This document shows, piece after piece, positions 1 through 10,982 of a stretch of DNA of 64,000 nucleotides. Each line of letters starts with the position of its first letter. Positions within the stretch are counted from its first letter, which is position 1. The stretch comes from Suillus spraguei (Eukaryota > Basidiomycota > Agaricomycetes > Boletales > Suillaceae). The DNA lies in NCBI GenBank assembly GCA_016800925.1, contig JABCPU010000169.1, positions 62,001 through 126,000 on the forward strand. Direction: 5' to 3'. The translations under genes and the position numbers were made by a program. Under the pieces are notes generated by a model. It was not told where the DNA came from and did no database searches. It saw only the letters and a list, made by a program, of their open reading frames with translations.

Positions 1-1858
1 TCCGTCCATACTTCGCGGACATGATGAAGCAGGCGTTCCAGGGTGCTGAGATGGGCAGCGCACGTCTTCGGGAGTGCAGTTTCCTGTTCTTTGGCGTGAT
101 GGCCAGAGTATTTGGCGAGGAATTTGCGCCATACCTACCCAGCGTTGTGCCTCCGTTGTTGCAGAGCTGCAAACAAGCTGAGCATGGCGAAGATAATGTT
201 GCTACGTGTACGTTTGTCCCCTTTTTGAACGAGTAGTTTCTGATGAATTACTTCTAGTTTCTAACTCTGACGCTGCTGTAGCATTCGCATCCGGGTCCTC
301 TGCTACAAACGCGATCTCTGTCACGGATGACATCGATGGCAATGGGAACCCTCAACTTGAGATCGAAGACGTTGATCTCGACAAGATGCTTGAGGTCAAT
401 AGCGCGATTGCAGTCGAAAAGGAAATTGCTGCAGACACGATTGGAACGCTTTTCGCTGCACGCGCAATCACTTCTTCCCTTTCGTTGAGCCTTGTGCTCT
501 CGAGCTCGTCAACCTGCTTACGCATTATTACGAAGGTATTCGCAAGTCCGCGACGGACTCTTTGTTGGAGATGGTCAGGACATTTTACGAACTGAGCGGT
601 GCGCCAGACTGGGCCCCCGGTGCGACGGTGGTGAGTTGCAGTTACTATGTCTAAGAATGATGCCAACGCAGCCACTAGACTGTCCCTCTGGAACAGAGCG
701 TGAAAGAGCTCATTGGTCATAGCTTGAAGCCCTTGCTTGAAATGTATGAGACAGAGGATCACAAGTCAGTCTATTCATGTTCAGTCGTGTACTCTTACTG
801 ACCGATTTATCACAGGACCGTTGTGGCGTCATTATGTCTTGGTCTTGCAGAGACCATCAACAAGATTGGACCGGCATTTATTGAAGGCCGTGAGTTAGAT
901 CGTCAGCACTTTTCTGTTAATGCTGACACGTGGTGCAGACCTTGATGCCATCTGCAGTATCGCGGTACAGGTCCTTGAGCAAAAGGCACTTTGCCAACAG
1001 GATCCTGATCAGGATGAAACCGAGGAGGCACCCGAAGATCAAGCCGAATACGATTCAGTGCTCATTTCCTCTGCAGGCGACTTGGTATCTTCACTTGCAA
1101 ATGCCTTGGGCAATGACTTTGCACAGGCATTTAGTACCTTCTTCCCTCTTATCTCGAAATACTACGTAAGTTTGAGTCGTTTCTAGCGCATGTTCAGATA
1201 CTGACTTACTTCGCTTGTAGAAGAAGAACCGGTCGATGAGCGATCGCTCGTCTGCTATCGGTTGTCTCGCAGAGATCATTGCTGGCATGAAGGCATCTGT
1301 CACGCCTTCAACAGAACCTCTGATGGATCTATTCTATCGCGCGCTCAGCGACCCGGAACCGGAGGTCCAGAGCAATGCATGCTTTGCCATCGGTCTTCTT
1401 GTTGAACACTCTGAAATCGACCTTTCGCCGCAATATATGCATGTCCTCAGTGCCCTCCACCCCCTGTTTGACGTTTCGCCCACTGACCCTTCAGCGAGAC
1501 TCAATGCAAAGGACAACGCTGCCGGTGCCGTTTCCCGTCTCATCATACGCAACACTGCTGCCATCCCTCTGGATCAGGTTCTTCCTGTGTTGATTGGCAG
1601 CCTCCCGCTCAAGACCGATTACCTTGAGAACCGCCCAGTTTTCCGCGCTATTTTCCATCTATTCCGTACGAACCCCAGTCGCTCTTGCCGTTCATGGATA
1701 AGCTGCTTGCCGTATTTGCTCACGTTCTTGATCCAAGTGGACCTGAGCAGATTGGCGATGAGACAGGGGCTGAGCTGGTTGCGTTGATTGGTATATTGAA
1801 CGCAGAAGATCCAGGGAGAATTCAAGCAGCGGGGCTCAGCGCCTTTACAGGAGCTTAA
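1..1858 (+). CDS. Karyopherin/importin beta, Kap123 (importin-4) type, 3' part, two frameshifts
   Basis: C-terminal ~526 residues of a HEAT-repeat nuclear import receptor; the 5' end lies outside the window. Exons traced: <1-207, 282-630, 679-764, 816-889, 939-1165, 1221-1858, all with GT-AG introns of about 48-75 bp. Recognisable blocks are the acidic linker (LEIEDVDLDKMLEVNSAIA), the HEAT segments HYYEGIRKSATDSLLEMVR and MSDRSSAIGCLAEIIAGMK, and a C-terminus ending in SAFTGA before TAA 1856-1858. Two one-base losses interrupt the frame: near 460 (before TRNHFFPFVE) and in the C run 1673-1676 (before SLLPFMDKLLAVFAHVLD). Exon sum from codon position 3 is 1579 nt, two short of a multiple of three, matching the two losses. 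By family it should carry ribosomal proteins and histones into the nucleus. Kap123 versus another importin beta is judged from overall resemblance only. Confidence 0.85.
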
Positions 1859-2198
1859 TTCATTCATATTTCTTTTCCGTCATACACTTGTCTTACTTTT
1901 ATCACGCATGTCTTTCAGATTCCATGTATCCTTCCGCTTTCGATGATTTAGATTACTTACAGAGTTACTTCACATGCTATCTTCAAAATGATTCATTTGT
2001 TCACAAGGGTAATATGGATTTGGTAAATGTTCACATGACCTAGTCGCGACGCGTTGTTTTTGCGTATTTGTTCGTTCCCTCTCTCAATCAATCATCTTTG
2101 GCTTTTCAACAAACCGGTTCAATAATTCAAAATCTGAGCTCGCTGGCCGACTCGTCTTCCAACGTGCGTCGTCGTCGCGCCTTACGACCCCCATCACT
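1859..2198. other. Intergenic, karyopherin 3' flank and promoter side of next gene
   Basis: 340 bp of A/T-rich sequence between two co-oriented genes. It must hold the karyopherin 3' UTR and the promoter/5' UTR of the next gene. A pyrimidine-rich stretch precedes the ATG at 2199. I see no RNA gene or repeat. Confidence 0.5.
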
Positions 2199-5159
2199 AT
2201 GATTGTCACTCTTTTAACCCTCCTTGTTGCCACATCAGCGGGTCGTGCAACGGTCACTGTCGACAATCCGTTGGATGGCCAACTGCCCCTTATTGCTCGT
2301 GTTGGCGAAAACTACACTTGGTCCTTCAGCCAGTTCACATTTTCAACCGACTTAGATCAGGCTCTGTCATACACCGCTTCAGGCTACCGAGTTGGTGCTT
2401 GTTTGATAACGCAACTCAAACGTTCCACGGAATGCCTTCTGCTGCAGATGAGGGCACACCGCAGATCACTGTGAACGCCTCAGATTCTGAGTCCTCGGCA
2501 GCCTCATCTTTCTTTATCTGCATCACGTCCTATCCTGCTCCCACGCTTGAAGTTCCTCTACAAAAGCAATTCTATGCAGGCAGTTCCGCGCTCTCATCGG
2601 TGTTCTTTCTATCCCCGGATCGGCTCTTGAAACGGATGAGTTTACATTCAGGGTCCCGTCTCAGTGGTCCTTCAGCATCGGTATCCTCAGTGACACATTC
2701 TCGGCTCAAAATGATCTATACTATGCGGCCTTACAAGCAGATGGAACACCTCTTCCTGAATGGCTTGTATTCAACACAAATACTGTAACTTTTGACGGAG
2801 TGGCGCCACCTGAGGCTAATCTACCTACGCCTTACACCCTATCTATAGATGTTCATGCCTCTGACCAGGAGAGCTACAGCGCGGACACTGTTTCTTTTGA
2901 CCTCGTCGTGGCTTCTCACGAGCTGTATGCACTATCGACTCTACCTACTGTCAATGTCACAGCCGAATCTCCTTTCAACTTTACGGTCATGGCTGCCGCC
3001 GATTTTACTGGTATGTTGGTGGATGGACAGCCTCTAGAACCTACAAATGTCACCGGATTGTCTATCGACGTGTCTGCGTACAAAAACTGGCTTCAGTACG
3101 ATGAGGAAAGTAGGACACTCTTTGGGATCCCGCCCACTGGGCTTTCTGTAACGAGCGCTACGAACGGAGGACCCGTCCTACCTGCCAAGCTTACCACTGA
3201 CTTCAATCAGACCTTGGACACGACGATCTCTCTTGCAGTCGTGTCATCCTACTTTTCTGCCTCAGACCTTGGAGTCATCGATGCGGATCCGGGGCAGCAA
3301 GTCCACTTCAGTCTGGCTCAATTCTTCTCTAACAAGGCTGATACTGCCCAAAATCACAACGACGTCAATCTTAGTGTTACCTTTTTCCCCGACGCTAGCA
3401 GTTATCTGAGCTTCGATCCGACCTCCGGGGAACTGTCCGGACAGATCCCAGGCAACTCGCAAGTCCCAAAGATTGTAGTTACCTTTATCGCATATTCCCG
3501 TGTCACGCACTCCACTTCCCACGCAACGCTATTCATAGTGTCTCCACAGAAGGAAAATCAGAGCCAGGGATTAGGGACCGCGAACTCGGCGGGACGCCAA
3601 ACAACGACACTGATCTTGTCTGTCGTTTTTGGTGTAATTGGAGGCCTGCTTAGCCTCGGTGCCGCTCTGGCCCTGTTCAGGCGTTGCGCAAGGGTTCGAG
3701 ACTCGGCCTTGCTAGGCGAAGAAGGCGCACTCGCCTGGTCGGACGCGGAGAAGAGGTACTACGGGATGGCTCCCAATGGAAACAACAGTCTTCGTGAGGA
3801 AAACAAGAGTTACGGCTGGTCCAAGGAGGCAGACACCAGCGCAACCTCGGAGAAAGGCAGTCTCGAGCTCAGTCACCGGCAAGGCAATCCGTTCGAGCCC
3901 ATTGAAAATCCGCCGTCAAATACATACGAAAACCTTGGGCTTGGCCTCCGACGTGTTGTTCCTCAAACGCCTTCGACCGTTCACGCTGATTGCAATGGTG
4001 TCATGAAGAAGGCAGAGTTCCTTGGCCGGATCAAGGAGACTGCAAGGAACGTGAGCGACAAGTACAAGCGTAAGGTTGCTCCAACGAGGCCCGTCATCGG
4101 CCACCCTACGCCATTGGCGTCAAGACATGTACGTCAGGGCATGGATGGGCTTCCTCTAGAAGGCGACTACATAGACATCAGGGCTACCCGAGCTTCACAA
4201 GATGTGCGCGAAAATCCCTTCAACGACCCGGAGTTGAAGGTGAAGCGAGTGAGTACAATGACTAGTTTCCTTAGCTCTCCGTCGAACTCTACGGATGAGA
4301 GATCTATTCCACGAAGGCGAGCAGATTTTGCACCTCCAAGGTCACCGCGAGGTCCACGAGAGCCATCACCTGCTGCTGTTAAGGACTCTGCTCGTAGAAG
4401 GTACATTGTTCGTCTCGTTATGTCTATTTAATATTGACTGGAAGTATCTTTAAGCATTATCAGGAAAGTCTACAGAGCACAAGTATCGTTTCCTGTGAAT
4501 CACGTCCTGAGACTATCCAGACTATCCACACTGCCGAAGAGAAGCCTCGTCTTAAACAGTTCACAAATTCTTCCCGAGTTCCTCCTCCGCGGTCCCCATC
4601 TAGCAATCAAGCAACGCTAGATGTATCCCCAGGGTCCAGGAGAATCGCCAGCCAGACAGCAAAGGTTTACCAAGAAGGACGAGATGCGCACCACACTAGT
4701 ATCGATGAGCTTCGCATGGGTATGCACTATGTTCGCACGCTCGGAGAAGGTTCATCGAACGTGCGTTCTGTGTCCGACAAGTCATTCTCGTCGCTTGCGT
4801 CTTCTCAGCCTGGGCTAGGTGCTGTCGGTGTGGGGACGGAAAACACCGTCTCTCGATACATCGTACGGACCGGTGAGAAGTTCAAGTTCCGCATTCCCAT
4901 GAAGTCCACCAATGGCACATACCACAAGTTGGAGGCAAAACTGATGTCGGGGCAAGCTCTCCCACATTTCTTACAGTTGGAGCTGAAGGGACATGGCGGC
5001 GACAGTAAGAGAGTGGTCGAGTTTTATGGGATTCCCACAGAACAAGACATTGGGGAGATACAAGTGGGGGTATTCAATGCGGAGGGTGGGGACTGTCTTG
5101 CAAAGGTGATTGTTGAGATAGTTGGAAGGAATAAAAGATCTCCGCCATTGACAGGGTGA
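2199..5159 (+). CDS. Axl2/Bud10-like cadherin-type transmembrane protein, broken by three one-base losses
   Basis: About 966 residues when frames are joined. The N-terminus is a cleavable signal peptide (MIVTLLTLLVATSAGRATV), followed by tandem dystroglycan/cadherin-like Ig folds rich in N-glycosylation sites. One membrane span lies at about 3604-3680 (LILSVVFGVIGGLLSLGAAL), then a long basic, Ser/Pro-rich cytoplasmic tail (YKRKVAPTRPVIGHPTP) and a last folded segment ending near VEIVGRNKRSPPLTG. One intron starts at 4401 (GTACATTG) and ends near 4454 or 4463. Frame is lost at GG 2382-2383 (before LPSWCLFDNATQTF), in TTT 2606-2608 (before SIPGSALETDEF), and one base is missing at the splice junction near 4400. 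In yeast this protein marks the axial bud site and binds polarity factors. In a filamentous basidiomycete a role in polarity or septation is inferred. Confidence 0.75.
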
Positions 5160-5731
5160 GCTGGCTCACATTGTGTCGTACTCGATTTGTCCACGTTTCA
5201 TGGCTTTCTGACGGACCAGTGGGCTTGGTATTTGCAATCCTATGTAACTTAAATTTGATTCATCTATCTTCTTTCCGCGGTGCGCATACAAACATAATGC
5301 CGTTGTCGGACACCCGCAAGAGCGCTCCTCTCATAAGAACCATCAGCCCGTCACGGACATGACCATCCCTTGCAATGACTGCATGTCACGAGCAGTGCCA
5401 CAGCCATCAAATACCTGACATATCTAAAGACGGTGTATGTCTTGGCTCAACTTGATTCCCAAACACTGCAAACTAAGGGCCTATCGACCAGTGTTCGTTC
5501 CAAAGGGTGATTTTCCATGAAAACAATGGTGATTAGCAGTCTGTACATGAAAAGCGGGGACAAGACGGTAGTGTGCGAGGCAAATGCGAATTCAAAGGAA
5601 TGTACAATACACGCGATGAAAAGCGGTAAGTCATGTCTGTCTTGGACTATAATAATTTTGGTTGAAGGAAGTGACACAATTGAGGGTAAGAATACTCACA
5701 TTGATCTATCCAACATGAATCTACGGTTGTT
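5160..5731. other. Convergent intergenic region
   Basis: 572 bp between the 3' ends of the Bud10-like gene (+) and the LC8 gene (-). It should contain both polyadenylation regions. Short open frames here have no recognisable content, and I see no RNA gene. Confidence 0.4.
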
Positions 5732-6202
5732 TTATGACTTCCAGATGAGGATAGCAAGCGATCCGACGTAGAAATAGATAAAATGCTTGGTTTCTGGAAA
5801 AAATAACTCAGATTGGATTCCTTCCCGAGAAGGACAGAAGCGTAAAAAAGTTGTAGGAGATCGATGAAAGTAAACAGGTTTCATCATAAACGCCACATCC
5901 AGCGATGAGCGAACATCACAACGCACGAAAGACACACCATGGGTCACGTAGCTGCCAAAGTTCTTTCCAACAACAACATGCCACGTAGGGCCATGTCGTC
6001 TGTCGAACTCTTTCTTGATTTGTGCAGCGATGTCCTTCTCTATGTTATACTTCTCGAGAGCAGCAGATGCGATCTCAACGCTTTCTTGCTGCATTTCTTC
6101 AGTCATATCCACGTTCTTGATGATAGCCTTTGGCCCGCCGGCAGAATTGTGCTCTCTGGGGCTGGAGCCAGTTTCGGTAGATGTCACTGCGTTGTCTGCC
6201 AT
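5732..6202 (-). CDS. Dynein light chain LC8 (DYNLL type)
   Basis: Two exons on the minus strand: 6202-5938 and 5793-5732, joined across a 144-bp GT-AG intron, giving 108 residues. The exon join creates the classical core: exon 1 ends ...NFGSYVTH and exon 2 starts [19 protein letters not shown]. Other family blocks are [40 protein letters not shown] and [14 protein letters not shown]. Metazoan LC8 is about 89 residues; the extra ~20 residues are a Ser/Thr/Gly-rich N-terminus ([20 protein letters not shown]), as in many fungal copies. LC8 is a homodimeric hub of cytoplasmic dynein and of other complexes. ATG 6202 is the first in-frame Met and the frame is intact. An unspliced reading would run on through the intron and look like a 156-residue protein. 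Confidence 0.95.
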   Translation of the reverse strand: MADNAVTSTETGSSPREHNSAGGPKAIIKNVDMTEEMQQESVEIASAALEKYNIEKDIAAQIKKEFDRRHGPTWHVVVGKNFGSYVTHGVSFVRCDVRSSLDVAFMMKPVYFHRSPTTFLRFCPSREGIQSELFFPETKHFIYFYVGSLAILIWKS

Positions 6203-7954
6203 GATAGTGAAGTAAGGAAAAGGGTAATCTGGGATGGGTTTTTAGCTTTGTATGAGTTTATATATGTCTAAGATGGGCCTGCCTTGAGTTTTTGGGGGTA
6301 CAGGCGGCAGTTGTGCGCTCGTGCGTGTGGTTGAAGGGAGAGATCGCGTTTGAAAGTGTTGACTTTAATTTTTGTGGCTAAAATGGGTTAACGTATCATC
6401 ATGAACCACATGTTCCAATCGAAACGTGCTCCGCACGCTCCTTCAATATTTCAATGACTCTTGAGAAATAACTAATTTCTAGATCTCATAGATGCTATGA
6501 GCTGGTCTGCCAGGCAGTTCGTCAGGTGACACATGTTGCGTTTCATTTTACCCTTGCATGATGTGTTTTGGTAAGTCTTCTACGATACCGGTGCACATGC
6601 AACAGAACCTTCATCACAATCAACATGTGGATCCGAAGGACATCCTGTCCCTATTACACGCAGGTCCTACGTGTCCTCGTCGGTTCCCTAGTACCCATTG
6701 TTTCTTATTCCCCCGTCCGACTAGTCAATTTGGAAACATGTTCTCGCTAGCTTCGCCAATGGTAAGCAAACAAGGTTATGTTTTTTTTAATCGTTTGCTT
6801 GCCAGTGGAACTGTTTTTATCTTTAAATTTGGTTGTATTATTCAGACAGGTTCTCGAGCGCCGAGGTAATTTCCCTGGCCCCGCAAAGAACGACTATTGC
6901 AATGAGGCGAAACTACCAGCTCACACGCCTACCCTTGTTTCGCCAACCTTTATTTCCGTCGACCTGCATGTGCACATCGCGCTTCATTGTACCAACAAGT
7001 TGTACGTATGCTGCACTGCACCCTGCATGCGATATATCACATTCAAATCTAATCCTGTTCCACGTCAAATGTCAGTCAGGCCTGGGGACACACAGGTGTA
7101 CATGCAACACCGGCCAGGATAGTAGTCACACAAGAGACAGTTGACGCCCATCGATTCTATTCTTCACAACCCCGGGAAACCGCGCATCTCTTGATCAGAG
7201 GCGTCGAGGCGGCACCTACTCAATTTGATATCAATGGCCCGGTGGGTGACTAAAAATTGGAAAGCATAAATGCTCAAATTAGATATCAGTTCCCGCAGGC
7301 TCAAAAGTGTGGGAAAAAATTAATTTTAGAAGGTTTGCAGCAACGTACGTTATCTTGAAATTCAGTTCTCGTGCAGCAAGGAAACCAGTGTTCAATGTTC
7401 AATGCAGAATATTATGGTCGATGACCATGCATTTTCTGCTTGTTATACTGATTCAAAGGAGCAGCACGACTCTCCAAGACTCGCAGTTTAGGATCTGATA
7501 TGGATTTCCTCCTTTTTGATTTATCATCAAACTATATCTATCCTATCTCAGCCTACGGGAAGCCACCCAATATCTAATATTATGCCGCAAGCTAATGGAG
7601 AACACATCCTATGTTTCAAGTTATCATGCCTAACACTTCTGATCCAGTGAATACCTCCTGAACTCAGTGTGCTCGCCGTCATCTACCTCTCAATCTTCAG
7701 GGTGCTTAGTGGCATGCCCAATTCGAAAAATGTGGCGCTGAGTATCGCAGAATGGAACCAGATAAGATATCGATATCCCTGTGGTTAACCAACGGCACTA
7801 ATTCTCGAGAGGTTCAATGCTTACCCATTCGCTCGGGCCGCCGTGACACTGTCATGTGTATTGGTATGCATATGGGAACGCTCACCCTATCTTTATGAGT
7901 ATATTGTCTACATGGCTCTCCGACGGCAGGGAACTCGATTCTCTTCCTATCTTC
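6203..7954. other. Long intergenic region without recognised gene
   Basis: About 1.75 kb between the LC8 start (divergent) and the carboxypeptidase start. It should contain the LC8 promoter and 5' UTR proximally and the carboxypeptidase promoter distally. Overlapping short frames at 6558-7144 show no conserved motif, no splice-joined protein that I can recognise and no tRNA-like box pair. Confidence 0.4.
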
Positions 7955-10376
7955 ATGGGCCAAACAACACAGATGGAACGAGAACCTTTCGCTGACGAGA
8001 AGGCACCTTCCACTGTCCAAAACATACCTCGGAAAGCCCAAGCAGATCCAGAGCTTGTATGGCACACAAATCAAAAGCACCAGCGTCAACGCAGTGCTTT
8101 GCGATCGAAGATCCTTGTTTTTGCATGTTTTCTGGGTCTTGCATTGCTCTTGCATCACTTCTGGCCACCTCTTACAACCAGTGCCTTCCCCACTCACGAG
8201 AGTCAGAGGTTACTTGATATTGCGGATGAGATGTGTCCACAAGTCTCGGCTATCACACCTTCGAGTCACGCGCTACTAACCGACACTCTCGATAAGGAGT
8301 ACGGAACCAAAGAGTTCAAACTAAAGGCATACGAGTCACTGGGAGGCGCCGTAAGGATTCCGTGAGTGGTCTTGTCTCAGGGATCGCTTCTTCTTCATTC
8401 AAACGGTTATAGGACTGTATGCTATGACGATCTTGGCACTCCAGAAGAGGACCCGCGGTGGAAGGTATTCGATGACTTTCATACCTACATCGAACAGCGT
8501 TTCCCGAAGGTGTAAGTAGTATATATCGGTTATACCAAAGCATCACTAAGAGAAAAACAAGTCACGCCGCTCTACAGCGCACCAAGGTTGCGACCTATGC
8601 ACTTGTCTATCACTGGCAAGGAACAGACACGTCTCTGAAGCCACTTCTCTTGGCCGCTCATATGGATGTGGTCCCCACCAACGCTGCAACTGAAGCTGAC
8701 TGGATCAACCCCCCCTTTTCGGGTTATTATGATGGTGAGTGGATTTGGGGGAGAGGCAGCTGCGATGACAAGCCTGGAGTCATCGGCATCATGTGAGTAG
8801 TAAAGAGTATCATAAGCGTCATCGCGATGCTGAAGGTTAGCGTAGGATAGCCATCGAGACTCTTCTCGAGCAAGGGTTCAAACCTACGAGGACTGTTATC
8901 TTAGCTTATGGCATCGACGAAGAGCGTGGCGGTCCAACTGTAAGTGCACTTTTGGTTTGACTGAAAACATAACATTCCAATGTTATCGTAGGGGGCTGCG
9001 GCAATTGGAGAGTATCTCGTAAAGACTTATGGAGAAGATTCCATCTCAATGATTGTTGATGAAGGAGGTAAGATGGCTCTTCGATTGAATTATACCCAAC
9101 TTTTCAAATCCATCAAGGAGGATTCACGGACTTGAGCGGTACTGTGTTTGCAACTCCTGCGGTTGCTGAGAAGGGGTACCTGGATGTTCGCGTGGATGTT
9201 CTCACACCAGGAGGGCACTCGAGCAGACCTCCGAGACATACCGTAAGTACACCGTTGTGCACTGTGACATGTCTCATGGTACACAGGGCATTGGTATCCT
9301 CGCCAACGTTGTCACCGAGCTGGAGGAAAACCCACACATCCCGAAGCTTGCACGTGATCGAACCTATTATCAGGGTTTGCAGTGCAGGGCAAAGTACGAT
9401 GCCGGATTCCCCTCTGACATGCGCAAACTTGTCATCGAATCGCAGACTAGCGACAAGAAGTTGCACGAGTTAGAGACAAAACTTGATGATTTTGACCCAG
9501 CATACTCTGCTTCAGCAGGTACAACTCAAGCCATTGGTAAGTAAAAAAGTACATCTCACGTTGGCGGCTTGAAGGAACAGTTGGTCAGATATCATCTACG
9601 GTGGCGTTAAGATCAACGCACTGCCTGAAGCTGTTTATGCCATTACAAACCACAGAATCGCAGATCACAGGTATGTGAAGGCGGGTCACTATCCAGACCA
9701 GTCCACTTACAATGAACCAGCTCTGTTTCTGAACTTCGAGACCGATTTGCGAGCATCGTCGCACCTGTTGCGGCAAAGCACAATATGTCTCTGGATGCGT
9801 TTGGGACACAATCGGCCTTGAGGCATCTACATGGGGTCTTGTGAAGGTTTCAGATGCGTTCGCCTCGGGATTAGAACCTGCACCTGTAACCCCAACTACC
9901 GGAAGTGGGCCATATGAACTACTTTCGGGTACTGTCTTGTCCACGCTGAAGACCAACCTTCGTACGGATGACTTCCCCGAGTTTTCTGTCGTGTCACCTG
10001 GCCTTTCCCTAGGTAGACTAACACTTTAATACTTCATATCAGTTGATGGCTGACGTGTTTATCCGATTAGGAAACACGGGTAGGTGGCGCTTATGACGAG
10101 AACACGGAGATCATCTGAACACGCGTTTTCCAGACACAAGGCACTACTGGAGCCTTACCAGACACATCTTCCGATATGGCCACCGTGGTACCGCTGATGG
10201 CTATAATGGTGCGCATACCATTAATGAAGGTAAGCAGGCTGCCGCACTACCTGCTGTCTTACTCAATAATATGGCGGTCTCGATCTCTAGCCATCAAAGC
10301 AGAAGGCTTCTTGGAACAAATTCGATTCTTTACGAGGTTGATCCTGAACGCTGACGAAACTGACCTTTTGGAGTGA
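7955..10376 (+). CDS. M20 family Gly-Xaa carboxypeptidase (carboxypeptidase S type)
   Basis: Twelve exons: 7955-8361, 8413-8511, 8562-8792, 8846-8939, 8992-9067, 9121-9242, 9287-9536, 9589-9670, 9721-10012, 10071-10079, 10134-10229, 10291-10376; about 614 residues. A type II signal anchor (LVFACFLGLALLLHHFW) follows a polar N-terminus, fitting a vacuolar membrane precursor. M20 metal and catalytic motifs are present: HMDVVP, GRGSCDDK, GIDEERGG, DEGGF, and the late metal-ligand region NGAHTINEA. The substrate-side block HIFRYGHRGTADGY is also clear. One G is missing in GGG 9803-9805, changing frame before DTIGLEASTWGLVKVSDAF. Exons sum to 1844 nt, one short of a multiple of three, as expected. 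An in-frame upstream Met exists at 7895, so the start could be earlier. Likely role: releasing amino acids from peptides in the vacuole. Confidence 0.9.
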
Positions 10377-10982
10377 ATCTAAGCGCGACGATGGGAATGG
10401 GACCTAGAAATAACCCCTATGTTGTTTGTTTGACTTTTGGATGACTTCGCTTGTACTTGCCGCAGCAACCGCGTGTGATCAAGCTTTCTGATGGTGAATA
10501 GCTATCGTGTAGTAAGATAAACAGTCGTGTGTCGATTTTAGCGCATAGAACAAACGAATAAACGAATTTCGCATGGAAAAATGTTCGTTGTGGATTTGTT
10601 GGGGAGGTTACATAAACGTCAATGTCCTACAGTGGGCCTTACAAATAACGTTAAAAGTCAGTGTGAGGAGCATGTCAGACGACGGCGACTACGATGACAA
10701 TGTCACTCAGCTACCATATCGCAATCGGCGTGTTCTGAAACCAATTTCGAGACACTAACTACTCGATAAGAAATTGACACAAGATATAATTGGGTATTAC
10801 GTAACAAAGTAGATACTTTTGGGGCTCAGTAAAGACGTAATAAAATACTTGACAAGCCCCCATCAATATAACTAGTGCGTCCCACTAGCCTTTCTCTTTC
10901 TTCCCATCATCATCTCCCATCTCTGGCAGTCCAGTCTGCAGACGAATTCAGTTCATTCAATAATCAATAACTCGCGGCAACG
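10377..10982. other. Intergenic, ACC1 promoter side
   Basis: 606 bp between the carboxypeptidase stop and the ACC1 ATG. The last ~120 bp are pyrimidine-rich (CTTTCTCTTTCTTCCCATCA around 10890), as is usual upstream of strongly expressed fungal genes. I see no convincing gene; the reading frame at 10573-10758 has no recognisable content. Confidence 0.45.
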
